A stretch of DNA of 34,359 nt, from assembly GCA_016783105.1 (NCBI GenBank), contig JADHXF010000009.1, positions 1 through 34,359 on the forward strand, given 5' to 3'. The position numbers were made by a program, and so were the translations under genes. Source of the stretch: Dehalococcoidales bacterium. GTDB taxonomy: Bacteria > Chloroflexota > Dehalococcoidia > Dehalococcoidales > RBG-16-60-22. Under the pieces are notes generated by a model. It did no database searches and was not told the origin of the DNA. It worked only from the letters and a program-made list of their open reading frames with translations. This document shows, piece after piece, positions 15,262 through 23,656 of the stretch (the stretch's first letter is position 1; every line of letters begins with the position of its first letter).

Positions 15262-16771
15262 AGTAACTAGGGAGAGATGGACCAGCAGAGCACCGTTCAT
15301 CTTTGCGGCCATAGGTTCGGCAATCGGCCTGGGTAATGTCTGGCGCTTCCCTTATATCACCTACGAGTACGGTGGTGGCACCTTCTTGATTCCATATGTC
15401 ATCGGCCTTATCGTTATAGGCATCCCCTGGATGATAATGGAATTCGGCATGGGACGTTTCTTTCAGAAAGGTGCGCCCGGCGCGTTCGAAGGTATCGGCA
15501 AGAAGTGGGAGTGGCTGGGCTGGTGGCCGGTTTGGGTCGCCTTTATGATTGTTACCTACTATACGGTGGTTATTGCCTGGTCGCTGCGTTTTGCTATCAG
15601 TTCGATTAATGTTGCCTGGGGCATGGGACAGGCTGGTGCGGAGGGTGCCGGAGATTTCTTTTTCGGCACCGTGTTACAGTTATCGGATGGCCCTACCGTT
15701 CTCGGCCCGCCGGTATGGTTCATCTTTGGCTTGCTGGCATTTGTCTGGCTGGTCATTTTTCTGATCATGTTCCGGGGTGCGCGGGTAATCGGCAAAGTCT
15801 CTGTAGCTCTGGTAATACTGCCCTGGCTATTGCTGGTCGTCCTGTTTATCCGGGGAGTCACCTTGCCTGGTGCACTGGATGGCCTGAACTATTATCTTAC
15901 CCCTGACTTTGCCGTTCTCGGCGATGTGGAGGTCTGGTTCGCTGCCTTTAGCCAGATCGCCTTCACTCTATCTCTGGGTATGGCGGGCATGATTGCCTAC
16001 GGTAGCTTTATTGCCAAGAAAGCCGATGTCAATAACAGTGCCGTTATCGCATCATTCTCTGATGCCGCTACGGCTTTCTTCGCTGGTTTTGCCATCTTCA
16101 GCACCGTTGGCTTTATCATGCAGGCCATGAACATTCCGATTGGTGATGTCAGTGCTGCGGGTCTGGGTCTGGCTTTTGTTACCTATCCGGTGGCGGTGTC
16201 CATGATGCCTGGTGCCAATGCTCTGGTGGGTGTGCTGTTTTTCCTCTGTTTGTTTTTCCTGGGGACAACGTCGGCATACTTCCTTGCCTACGGAGGGGTT
16301 GCGGTACCGCTCATGGATAAATTTGGCTGGAGCCGGATAAAAGCTACTCTGGTTGTCACCATTGTCGCCTTCCTGGTCGGCATTCTCTTTACCACCCAGG
16401 GAGGCCTGTACTGGCTGGATATGGTTGACCGTGCGGCAGCCTTCTATGGTCTGCTGATCACCGGTGCCCTGGCCTGTCTGGTTATTGGCTGGGCATTCGG
16501 CCCCGGAAAGCTGAGAGAGCATACCAACGAGACTTCAGACATCAGAATTGGCGCCTGGTGGGACTGGTTCATAAGATTAATCGTACCTGCGGGGCTGATT
16601 TTTGTGATGGTCGTTGGTGGCTTTATGAAGGACGGAGCCGAACAGTATGGCGGCTATGAGATCGGGGCACTGGGTGGCTCAGACATCATATGGATATTGC
16701 TCGGCGTTACCCTGCTATTCAGCATTTTGTTATCATTGATCAAGACCAAGACTGCCGGAGGGGGTGAATAG
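15254..16771 (+). CDS. Sodium-dependent transporter, neurotransmitter:sodium symporter (NSS) family
   Basis: 505-aa LeuT-fold secondary transporter with about 12 transmembrane helices. It takes up an amino acid or related solute with sodium. The hallmark first-helix motif GSAIGLGNVWRFPY (21-34) with the unwound substrate/sodium site is intact, followed by the Y-x-x-x-G-G-G-x-F-x-I-P-Y segment. The start is TTG at 15254, chosen because AGGAGG lies 8 nt upstream and it gives the right N-terminus (about 20 residues before helix 1). A MetS-like small subunit follows 3 nt downstream, pointing to the MetP-type (methionine/alanine) branch. The substrate remains uncertain. Confidence 0.93.
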   Translation: MAEVTRERWTSRAPFIFAAIGSAIGLGNVWRFPYITYEYGGGTFLIPYVIGLIVIGIPWMIMEFGMGRFFQKGAPGAFEGIGKKWEWLGWWPVWVAFMIVTYYTVVIAWSLRFAISSINVAWGMGQAGAEGAGDFFFGTVLQLSDGPTVLGPPVWFIFGLLAFVWLVIFLIMFRGARVIGKVSVALVILPWLLLVVLFIRGVTLPGALDGLNYYLTPDFAVLGDVEVWFAAFSQIAFTLSLGMAGMIAYGSFIAKKADVNNSAVIASFSDAATAFFAGFAIFSTVGFIMQAMNIPIGDVSAAGLGLAFVTYPVAVSMMPGANALVGVLFFLCLFFLGTTSAYFLAYGGVAVPLMDKFGWSRIKATLVVTIVAFLVGILFTTQGGLYWLDMVDRAAAFYGLLITGALACLVIGWAFGPGKLREHTNETSDIRIGAWWDWFIRLIVPAGLIFVMVVGGFMKDGAEQYGGYEIGALGGSDIIWILLGVTLLFSILLSLIKTKTAGGGE

Positions 16772-16774
16772 GAA

Positions 16775-16882
16775 ATGACAACTGGTGCCATTATCTCTAC
16801 CATTGTAATCTGGCTGATATTTCTGGGTAGTCTGGGCTTTTGCTTCTCCAGAATTGGAAGGGGAGGGGAATGGGAGGATTAG
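16775..16882 (+). CDS. MetS-like small subunit of the NSS transporter
   Basis: A 35-codon gene begins 3 nt after the symporter stop. The product starts M-T-T-G-A-I-I-S-T-I and has one transmembrane helix (about residues 4-24) followed by a short charged tail with R-I-G-R-G-G-E-W-E-D. This matches the small partner subunit known from MetPS-type methionine/alanine importers in both position and architecture. The Shine-Dalgarno is formed by GGAGGGGG at the end of the transporter gene. A strong terminator follows 48 nt downstream. The function is inferred from context and topology. Confidence 0.75.
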   Translation: MTTGAIISTIVIWLIFLGSLGFCFSRIGRGGEWED

Positions 16883-16929
16883 GCTAACCTCTGTGTGCTA
16901 GATAGGGAAGCAAAACGAAAAAAGTTAAG

Positions 16930-16961
16930 CCGCCCTGCCCATGTGGTGGGGCGGTTTTTTT
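16930..16961 (+). terminator. Strong intrinsic terminator of the symporter operon
   Basis: A 10-bp stem CCGCCCTGCC/GGTGGGGCGG (two wobble pairs) with a 5-nt loop is followed by seven T. On the opposite strand the same stem is followed, after a few bases, by a run of six T, so it may also stop the convergent hyp-SDR transcription unit. Confidence 0.9.
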
Positions 16962-16980
16962 ATCGGTCTTTTAGCCTGTT

Positions 16981-17766
16981 TTAGAAATAATCTTCGGCGT
17001 TATCCCTGGGGTAAAAACCGAGCTTTTCTCTGGTCTCGGTCAGGTCAAAGAAACGGCGGTCGTTGTTACTGATGGCATAGACAAGCAGGAAATCGGTGTT
17101 GACCTTGAGGGCTCTGGCAAAAGCCGCAACACAGTCCCGCTTGCTCAGGAAAACCGCTCGCACATGCTCCTCGCGTTCCGTGCCCTTCCAGATTGAGGGG
17201 TCATCTTGAGGAAACGTTGACCCGATGCGCAAGGAGATGAACTGGATGCCATGCCTTCGTGAGTAGTACCAGCCCATATTTTCCCCGAAGAGTTTTGAGA
17301 TACCATAGTACGAATCAGGGGCCGGCGGGTCACTCAGTTTCACAAAGCCCATGGCAGGTATGAAAAATCGGTCTAACGTCATTGGTGTCCTGCCGGCGTA
17401 ATCATGCTGAGTATGATTGGTGCTGGCGAAGATGATTTTCAAAACGCCGGCCCGCCGTGCCTCCTCAAATACATTGTAGGTGGCGATGATGTTATTGTGG
17501 AGAACACTTTCCCATCTGGCCTCGGTAAGAGGGTCGGCAGCGAGGTGAATCACCGCATCAAGTCCTTCAAATACGTCCTGGACCTGCTCCGCCTTGGCAA
17601 AGTCCGCCTTCACTGTTTTATGTTTTTGGGCGAGTTCTGGTTTTATCTCGCGTTTATTATGGAACAGAGTAAGGTGGTAGCTTTCCGGAAGTCCTTCAAC
17701 CAGCGTGGTGCCGATGTGGCCGGAGGCTCCGGTGATACCGACGTTTAAAATCTTTCGATCTTGCAT
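16981..17766 (-). CDS. NAD(P)-dependent epimerase/dehydratase (extended SDR, uronate-dehydrogenase-like)
   Basis: 261-aa extended short-chain dehydrogenase/reductase. It has the nucleotide-binding GASGHIG (13-19), an acidic stretch near residue 55 (KADF), IHLAADP (73-79), the catalytic region FASTNHTQ (113-120) and Y154-x-x-x-K158 (YYGISK). The S-T-N-H signature resembles uronate dehydrogenases and related NAD-dependent sugar oxidoreductases, but the substrate cannot be read out. It lies 17 nt downstream of hypB on the same strand, so it is probably the last gene of the hyp operon although it has no known role in hydrogenase maturation. It is convergent with the symporter operon. Confidence 0.8.
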   Translation of the reverse strand: MQDRKILNVGITGASGHIGTTLVEGLPESYHLTLFHNKREIKPELAQKHKTVKADFAKAEQVQDVFEGLDAVIHLAADPLTEARWESVLHNNIIATYNVFEEARRAGVLKIIFASTNHTQHDYAGRTPMTLDRFFIPAMGFVKLSDPPAPDSYYGISKLFGENMGWYYSRRHGIQFISLRIGSTFPQDDPSIWKGTEREEHVRAVFLSKRDCVAAFARALKVNTDFLLVYAISNNDRRFFDLTETREKLGFYPRDNAEDYF

Positions 17767-17783
17767 TGCTATGCTCCATCTAT

Positions 17784-18455
17784 TTATTTAGAGTGCTTCA
17801 TTGTGTGCAGCTTTTGCAGGTTATCCATTACCCATTTCCCCCACTCCCTGACGCCTTCACCGGTAAGCCCGGAGACGGCGAACAGGGCTGCCTGCTGATT
17901 TATGCCCTTGAACATGCGGGTGAAATTTTCCAGGTCGAAACTGACGTGCGGCAGCAGGTCGGTTTTGTTTACCACCAGCGCGTTGGCCTGGGTGAAGAGC
18001 AGGGGGTACTTGTGCGGCTTATCATCGCCTTCAGGGGTGCTGAGGATGACCACTTTAAGGTACTCACCGAGGTCAAAGCCGCCGGGGCAGATAAGGTTGC
18101 CCACGTTTTCGATGAACAGAATATCCATGTCATCGAGAGGGAGGTTGCCCAGCGCCGAATTCACCATGCCCGCGTCCAGATGGCAGCCGCCGCCAGTATT
18201 TATCTGAATGGCGGTAACTCCGGCCTGGCTCAGCTTCTCGGCGTCAATACTTGAGCTCACGTCTCCCTCGATAACGGCGATGCGGGCTTTACTTTTGAGC
18301 TCTTCAACAGTGCGCATAATCAGGGTCGTTTTTCCGGAACCCGGCGAGGACATAAGGTTGATGGCCATGATGCGTTTGCCGGTCAGCAGCTTCCGGTTTT
18401 GCTCCGCAATCTGGTTATTGGCGCTCAAAATATCTTTCAGCACTTTGATTTCCAT
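17784..18455 (-). CDS. hypB: Hydrogenase nickel incorporation GTPase HypB
   Basis: GTPase (223 aa) that works with HypA to insert nickel into [NiFe] hydrogenase large subunits. It has the P-loop SSPGSGKTT (36-44), the G3-region ENVGNLICPGG with C123, the inter-subunit metal site C91-H92 (GGGCHLDAG), and the G4 motif NKTD (163-166). The N-terminus lacks both the CxxCGC motif of E. coli HypB and a His-rich stretch, so it is the simple form. The start ATG overlaps the hypA stop by 1 nt (TAATG). Confidence 0.96.
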   Translation of the reverse strand: MEIKVLKDILSANNQIAEQNRKLLTGKRIMAINLMSSPGSGKTTLIMRTVEELKSKARIAVIEGDVSSSIDAEKLSQAGVTAIQINTGGGCHLDAGMVNSALGNLPLDDMDILFIENVGNLICPGGFDLGEYLKVVILSTPEGDDKPHKYPLLFTQANALVVNKTDLLPHVSFDLENFTRMFKGINQQAALFAVSGLTGEGVREWGKWVMDNLQKLHTMKHSK

Positions 18456-18796
18456 TATTCCACCTCAATACTCTCGACGTACAGTTCACTGCCGCCGGTT
18501 ATTTCAATTTCCGATGACTGGCATCGGGGACAGCTCCATTTAAAATCGGATACTTGGAATACGTCAGCGCATTGTCGGCAGCGCGCCTGCCGTGGTATGT
18601 TGCGAAAGGAAAGCGCGGCTCCCTCGGCGGGTGTATCCTGACTGAGCAGCTCGAAGTTCGCCTGAACATAATAGTCGATGATGCCGGTCATCTCACCGAG
18701 CACGATATTTACCCCGATTATTTTACTGGCGCCAGCTTTGGTTGCCTCCTCCAGCACGAGGTCTAACAGGCTCATGGTTACCGACATCTCGTGCAT
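18455..18796 (-). CDS. hypA: Hydrogenase maturation nickel metallochaperone HypA
   Basis: 113-aa nickel-binding protein that delivers Ni with HypB. I set the start at ATG 18794-18796 rather than 9 nt upstream because HypA needs the N-terminal M-H-E, whose His2 ligates nickel. That choice also leaves a 2-nt gap to the hypE stop instead of an overlap. The zinc site is formed by C73-x2-C76 (CRQC) and C89-x2-C92 (CPRC). No strong Shine-Dalgarno is visible, so translation is probably coupled to hypE. Confidence 0.95.
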   Translation of the reverse strand: MHEMSVTMSLLDLVLEEATKAGASKIIGVNIVLGEMTGIIDYYVQANFELLSQDTPAEGAALSFRNIPRQARCRQCADVFQVSDFKWSCPRCQSSEIEITGGSELYVESIEVE

Positions 18797-18798
18797 GG

Positions 18799-19803
18799 CT
18801 AGCATATACGGGGCAGCGGCTCGCCGACCAGCATATCAACGATGCGTGTCGTCCCCAGCCCGGTCTTCATGACCACCCGTCCCGGGTTTTCCTCCTTTAC
18901 CTCACCGATAATGGCAGCGTCGCGCCCGTACTGATGTCTTTTCATTCGCTCCAAAACCTTTTCGGCGTCGCCAGGGCTGACCGCGGCAACCAGTTTTCCC
19001 TCGTTGGCCACGTAGAGCGGGTCCAGCCCGAGCATCTCGCAGGCACTGGATACTGCCTCCCGAACCGGTATTTTCTCTTCATATATTCGGATGCTCACTC
19101 CAGATTGCTCGGCGATTTCGTTTAGCGTAGTGGCCAGGCCGCCGCGGGTGGGGTCGCGCAGGCAGTGGATATTAAGACTTGAGGCCAGCATCTCTGCCAC
19201 CAGGCCATTCAGCGGCGCGCAGTCGCTCTTCAATTCGGTGGCGAAGTTAATCCCCTCGCGCTGGCTGAGCACCGCTATGCCGTGGTCGCCAACCGTACCG
19301 CTCAATATCAGCATGTCCCCGGGCCGGGCGTTATGGCCGGAAATGTCCACTCCGGCCGCTACCGTGCCGATGCCGGCGGTATTGATGAACAGCTTATCGG
19401 CGGTGCCGCGGTTGACCACTTTGGTATCGCCGGTGACCACGGCCACGCCAGCAGCCATGGTGGCCTCTTTAATTGAATTGACCACTTTTTCCAGGTCGCC
19501 AAGCAGCAGGCCTTCTTCAATTATAAAAGACAGGCTCAAGTAAAGAGGTGTGGCGCCCGCCATCGCCAGGTCGTTTACCGTGCCGCAGACAGCGAGCCTG
19601 CCAATGTCGCCCCCGGGGAAAAAGATGGGCTGGACAACGTAGCTGTCGGTGGTGAAGGCCAGCCTGCCGGCAGGTTCAATCAACGCTGAATCATCAAGCT
19701 TGGTGAGCACAGGATTGGACAGCATGGGGAGGAAGCTATTACGAATGATATCGTGGGCCATCCTACCCCCGCTCCCGTGTGCCAGTAAAATTCTATCGGA
19801 CAT
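18799..19803 (-). CDS. hypE: Carbamoyl dehydratase HypE
   Basis: PurM/AIRS-like ATP-dependent enzyme (334 aa) that dehydrates the carbamoyl group, handed over by HypF, on its C-terminal cysteine to thiocyanate, the source of hydrogenase CN ligands. The N-terminus has LLAHGSGG and the ATP-domain TTDSYVVQPIFFPGGDIG region. The protein ends with P-L-P-R-I-C, the required C-terminal Cys. I prefer ATG 19801-19803 (GGTGAA upstream) to the GTG 9 nt earlier. It overlaps the hypD end by 11 nt. Confidence 0.96.
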   Translation of the reverse strand: MSDRILLAHGSGGRMAHDIIRNSFLPMLSNPVLTKLDDSALIEPAGRLAFTTDSYVVQPIFFPGGDIGRLAVCGTVNDLAMAGATPLYLSLSFIIEEGLLLGDLEKVVNSIKEATMAAGVAVVTGDTKVVNRGTADKLFINTAGIGTVAAGVDISGHNARPGDMLILSGTVGDHGIAVLSQREGINFATELKSDCAPLNGLVAEMLASSLNIHCLRDPTRGGLATTLNEIAEQSGVSIRIYEEKIPVREAVSSACEMLGLDPLYVANEGKLVAAVSPGDAEKVLERMKRHQYGRDAAIIGEVKEENPGRVVMKTGLGTTRIVDMLVGEPLPRIC

Positions 19804-20887
19804 TTTCTTCACCGTAATGATAATAGGCGGCGCAGGTTCCTTCCGCCGAGACCATGCACGGCCCCACCGGATTCACCGGGGTGCAGACGCGGCGGAACAG
19901 CGAGCAGTCCCGTGGCGATTTAATTCCCCTCAGCACTTCGCCGCATAAACAGCCCTTTGGAGTTACCGTGGGGCCGGGGTCAAAGCCGAAATTAAGTTCA
20001 GCATCAAAACGGGCAAATTCCGTTCGTAGCTTCAGGCCGCTCCTGGCCACCTCGCCAAAGCCCCGCCAGCGCGCCGGGGCGGGCTCGAATACCTTTTCCA
20101 TAATCCCGATGGCGGTCTGGTTTCCCTCCCAGCTGACGCCGCGCCGGTAGGCGATTTCAACCTTCGCTTCACTATCGGCCACCTGTCGTGTCAGCATGTC
20201 GATGCATTGCAGGATATCCAGCGGCTCAAAGCCGGAGACAACGCAGGGTATGCCGTAATCGCGGGCAATGAACTCCCACGGTCTTGAGCCGATGACGGCG
20301 CTGACGTGGCCGGGACAGATAAGCCCTTGCAGGTTGACCTCACCGGAGTCCAGCAGTACCTTGATTATCGGCGGGCAGAGCTTGTGCAGGGAAAGCACGT
20401 AATAATTTTGCAGGCCCTCCTGCGCCGCCTGCAGGATTGAGGCGGCGACGGTGGGGGCGGTGGTCTCAAAGCCGATGCCCAGGAATACCACCGATTTCTC
20501 CAGGTTTTCTTTTGCCAGAGAGAGCGCATCCAGGGTCGAATAAACGACGCGCACATCGGCTCCGGCCGCCTTAGCTTCCTGAAGGCTGGAGTGACTTCCC
20601 GGCACCCGCACCATGTCACCGAATGAGGCGACTATGACATCGGGCAGCGAGGCCAGGGCGATGGCTTTATCAAGGTCAGCGTTATCGGTGACGCATACCG
20701 GACAGCCCGGCCCCGAGGTAAGAGTCAGTGCTGGCGGCAGCAACTGACGGAGGCCGAACTTCATGATGGACACGGTATGCCCGCCGCAGAACTCCATGAA
20801 GCGTGCCTTTTTGCGGGCATGCTGCTTGATACTGCGGACCAGGCCATCGGCCAGGTCTGACTGGCGAAATTCGCTGACTAACTTCAT
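19793..20887 (-). CDS. hypD: Hydrogenase maturation iron-sulphur scaffold HypD
   Basis: 364-aa [4Fe-4S] protein that, with HypC, assembles the Fe(CN)2CO unit of [NiFe] hydrogenases. The redox and substrate cysteines are present: C34 in FMEFCGGHT and C62/C65 in GPGCPVCVT. The GFETTAPT and ICPGHVSAVIG motifs are intact. The C-terminal Fe-S binding region (PKGCLCGEVLRG, DCSLFRRVCTP, GPCMVS) is complete. The start overlaps the hypC stop (ATGA). Confidence 0.97.
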   Translation of the reverse strand: MKLVSEFRQSDLADGLVRSIKQHARKKARFMEFCGGHTVSIMKFGLRQLLPPALTLTSGPGCPVCVTDNADLDKAIALASLPDVIVASFGDMVRVPGSHSSLQEAKAAGADVRVVYSTLDALSLAKENLEKSVVFLGIGFETTAPTVAASILQAAQEGLQNYYVLSLHKLCPPIIKVLLDSGEVNLQGLICPGHVSAVIGSRPWEFIARDYGIPCVVSGFEPLDILQCIDMLTRQVADSEAKVEIAYRRGVSWEGNQTAIGIMEKVFEPAPARWRGFGEVARSGLKLRTEFARFDAELNFGFDPGPTVTPKGCLCGEVLRGIKSPRDCSLFRRVCTPVNPVGPCMVSAEGTCAAYYHYGEENVR

Positions 20888-21111
20888 TCGTTCTCCATGA
20901 GCTTGCTCATTTCGGCGAATATAGCCAGGGTCTCCTCCGCCTCTGCCTGGTCAAGGATGTTGATGGCATAGCCGGCATGGAGGAGAACGTAATCGCCCAC
21001 CTTGGCCTCCGGGGTGAGCATCAGGCTCGTTTTGCGGGTGATGCCACCGGTTTCAACCTCGGCCTCGGTTCCATCTATCGATTTTATTCTTACCGGTATG
21101 GCCAGACACAC
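20884..21111 (-). CDS. hypC: Hydrogenase maturation chaperone HypC
   Basis: 75-aa HypC/HupF family chaperone that binds HypD and the hydrogenase large-subunit precursor. It starts with the invariant MCLAIPV (C2 is the functional cysteine exposed after Met removal) and contains the family's VGDYVLLHAGYAI segment. It lies 5 nt after hypF and overlaps hypD by 4 nt, so the hypFCDEAB set is a single tightly packed operon. Confidence 0.97.
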   Translation of the reverse strand: MCLAIPVRIKSIDGTEAEVETGGITRKTSLMLTPEAKVGDYVLLHAGYAINILDQAEAEETLAIFAEMSKLMENE

Positions 21112-21116
21112 TTTAT

Positions 21117-23444
21117 TTACTCCTTACCGCCTTTTACCTGATGATTGGCAACCATCGCCTGTCCCAGGGAAATGCCGCCATCGTTGCAGGGCACCAGGCG
21201 ATGGCTCAATACCTGAAACCCTTCATTTTCCAGGGCATCAATCGTCAGGTTAAAAAGTAGTCGATTCTGGAAAACGCCACCGCTCAATGCCACTGTTTTC
21301 AGTCCAGACTTCCTGGAAATCAGCCGACACGTCTCCAGGATGATTTCGGCCATTGTTTTGTGGAACCTGGCCGAGATAACCTCCGGCCCGACGCCGTTTT
21401 TTACCTCGTTCACCACTGCGGAAATGAGCTCTTTAAGCTTGATTACCGCTGGCTTTTCATCGTCAGATATGGTAAACGGGTATGGCTCAAACCTGCTGAC
21501 GTCATCAGGCGCGAGCATTTCAAGCTCGATGGCGGCCTGGGCTTCATAGTCGACCTCTCCCCTGACACCGGCCAGTGCTGATACCGCGTCAAAAAGTCGC
21601 CCCACCCCCGAGGTAAGCGGTGAGTTAAACCTCCGTTCCAGCTGCTTTTTAACGATATTGACTTCATCATCTGGTATTTTGCTCATAATGGGGAGGCCAG
21701 CCAGCGGCGTCTCTGCACCAAGCAGTGAGTAGATGTAACCGAGGGCCATGCGATATGGCCTGCGAATGGCAGCGGCCCCTCCCGGCATCGGCACGTATTC
21801 CAGATGGGCAACGCGCTCGAAGCTGCCCCAGTCGGCAATCAGGAATTCGCCGCCCCAGAGGTGGCCGTCAGTGCCGTACCCCACGCCGTCGAAGGCGATG
21901 CCGATGACCGGTTCTCTGAATTCGTTTTCCACGAGGCAGCTGACAATATGGGCATGATGGTGCGGCACGCCGACTGCTTTCAGCCCCTTTTCAGTGGCGT
22001 ATTTCAGGGCATACTTGGTGGAGAGGTACTCCGGGTGCAGGTCATAGGCAATTATTTCGGGCTGTACGCGGAAAAGTCGCTGGTAAAGGTCAATGGTATT
22101 CTCAAAATGTTCCGCCGTTTCCTCGTTATCCATATCTCCGATGTGCTGGCTCAGGAAGGCATATTCATCCCTGGTCAGGCAGAAGGTATTTTTCTCCTCG
22201 GCACCGCAAGCCAGCATCTGGCTAGACTTAAAAGGGAGATGGATGGGGGAGGGTGCGTAGCCGCGGGCACGCCTGATGGCGCGTTCAGTATCTCTCTCCA
22301 CCAGATAAACGCTGTCATCATAACGGGCATGAATGTCACGGTTGTGCAGCAGAAAGTAATCGGCGATGCCATGAAGTCGGTGCAGAGCTTCGTCATTATC
22401 CTGGCAGATTGGCTCCTCACTCAGGTTGCCGCTGGTCATGACCAGCGGTCGTGCCGCGTGGTGAAGGAGGATATGATGCAGCGGTGTGTAGGGCAGCATG
22501 ACACCGAGGTATTTATTGTTTTCCGCGACTAGCGGAGATACATTTGAGGCATCTTTTCGCCACCGGAGAAGGACAATGGGCGCATCTGGCGAGAGGAGTA
22601 ACCCGGCTTCCTCGGGCGATACATAACAGTGCCTTTCAATTTCGGCGATGGACGCCATCATGAGGGCAAACGGTTTACCGGGTCGCTTTTTTCTATCTCT
22701 TAGGAGAGCTACGACTTCCTGGTTCGTGGCGTCACAGGCAAGCTGGAAGCCACCGAGTCCCTTAACCGCGACGATGTAACCCTGGCGGAGAAATTCCGCA
22801 GCTTGACGGAGTGGGTCTTTACCGGTTACTGGAGTGCCGTCGCGGTCCGCCAGTTGCAGGACGGGGCCGCATTTCGGGCAGGCATTGGGCTGGGCATGGA
22901 AACGGCGGTCAAGCGGGTCATCATATTCCGCCTGGCACTCCGGACACATGGTGAAACGGCTCATGGTGGTCATGGGGCGGTCATAGGGAATGTCCCTGAT
23001 GATGGTAAAGCGAGGGCCGCAGTTGGTACAGTTGGTGAAAGGATAGAGATAACGGCGGTTTTTCAGTTCGAAAATCTCTTCCCGGCACTCGGGGCAGGTG
23101 GCCAAATCAGGGGAGACCGGCTGGTATTTCCCGGGCTCAGGCTGGCTTTTTCTTATTTCAAAATCAATATCACCTTTGGTCGGCAGTCTTCCGGTGGCAA
23201 TATCCTGGATACGGGCGGCGGGAGGAGCCTTTTCTTTCAGGAGGGCGAGAAACTGACTGAGGTTTTCTTCAGGCCCCTCCACTTCAATAGCCACGTTTCC
23301 CGAGGTATTTCGTACCCAGCCGTTAAGGTGGCACTTCTTGGCCAGTCGGTAAACGAAAGGTCGGAAGCCAACACCCTGTACTGTGCCCTTAACCTCAATG
23401 CGCAGTCTGGCCCTGACATCAACCTTAAGAGGGAAAACTCTCAT
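21117..23444 (-). CDS. hypF: Carbamoyltransferase HypF
   Basis: 775-aa enzyme that uses carbamoyl phosphate and ATP to carbamoylate HypE. Domains in order: acylphosphatase (VKGTVQGVGFRPFVYRLA near the N-terminus), two C4 zinc fingers (CPECREE...CTNCGP and CPECQAE...CPKCGP, about 115-190), a YrdC-like domain (about 205-390), and a Kae1/TobZ-like C-terminal domain with the metal-binding GVPHHHAHIVS. Length is normal. GGGAGG lies only 2 nt before the ATG, unusually close, but no better start is seen. First gene of the hyp operon. Confidence 0.96.
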   Translation of the reverse strand: MRVFPLKVDVRARLRIEVKGTVQGVGFRPFVYRLAKKCHLNGWVRNTSGNVAIEVEGPEENLSQFLALLKEKAPPAARIQDIATGRLPTKGDIDFEIRKSQPEPGKYQPVSPDLATCPECREEIFELKNRRYLYPFTNCTNCGPRFTIIRDIPYDRPMTTMSRFTMCPECQAEYDDPLDRRFHAQPNACPKCGPVLQLADRDGTPVTGKDPLRQAAEFLRQGYIVAVKGLGGFQLACDATNQEVVALLRDRKKRPGKPFALMMASIAEIERHCYVSPEEAGLLLSPDAPIVLLRWRKDASNVSPLVAENNKYLGVMLPYTPLHHILLHHAARPLVMTSGNLSEEPICQDNDEALHRLHGIADYFLLHNRDIHARYDDSVYLVERDTERAIRRARGYAPSPIHLPFKSSQMLACGAEEKNTFCLTRDEYAFLSQHIGDMDNEETAEHFENTIDLYQRLFRVQPEIIAYDLHPEYLSTKYALKYATEKGLKAVGVPHHHAHIVSCLVENEFREPVIGIAFDGVGYGTDGHLWGGEFLIADWGSFERVAHLEYVPMPGGAAAIRRPYRMALGYIYSLLGAETPLAGLPIMSKIPDDEVNIVKKQLERRFNSPLTSGVGRLFDAVSALAGVRGEVDYEAQAAIELEMLAPDDVSRFEPYPFTISDDEKPAVIKLKELISAVVNEVKNGVGPEVISARFHKTMAEIILETCRLISRKSGLKTVALSGGVFQNRLLFNLTIDALENEGFQVLSHRLVPCNDGGISLGQAMVANHQVKGGKE

Positions 23445-23496
23445 AACCTCCCCGTATTAACCCTCCAGAGATTAGACTAAAGTGGCTGCCGGCTGC

Positions 23497-23526
23497 AATA
23501 AAAAGAACAGAGGCGTTCCATGTCAA
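23497..23526 (-). promoter_or_regulatory. Possible promoter of the hyp operon
   Basis: In the 212-nt gap between fdhE and hypF (minus strand) there is a -35 TTGACA (23521-23526), with a weak -10 at 17-18 nt (TTTTAT/TTTATT). I see no clear terminator after fdhE, so read-through from the formate dehydrogenase operon is also possible. Confidence 0.45.
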
Positions 23527-23656
23527 TCGGATGCTGTCAGCCGCCTATATCTTATCACAGTCTTGACAGGTGCGGCTAGACAGAATGGATGCCATCATGA
23601 TTCCCTGATTCCGATTGTGGATGTGGGGCACTGGACGATTTAATGGTTACTCTTGC

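Noticed and set aside
21804..22532. 242-codon open frame opposite hypF
   Set aside because: Antisense shadow of the conserved Kae1-like and YrdC-like regions of hypF; no independent ribosome site or domain.
23445..23656. Hairpin AGCCGC/GCGGCT upstream of hypF as a riboswitch
   Set aside because: The arms are only 6 bp and about 27 nt apart with no known aptamer motif; I see only a possible promoter here.
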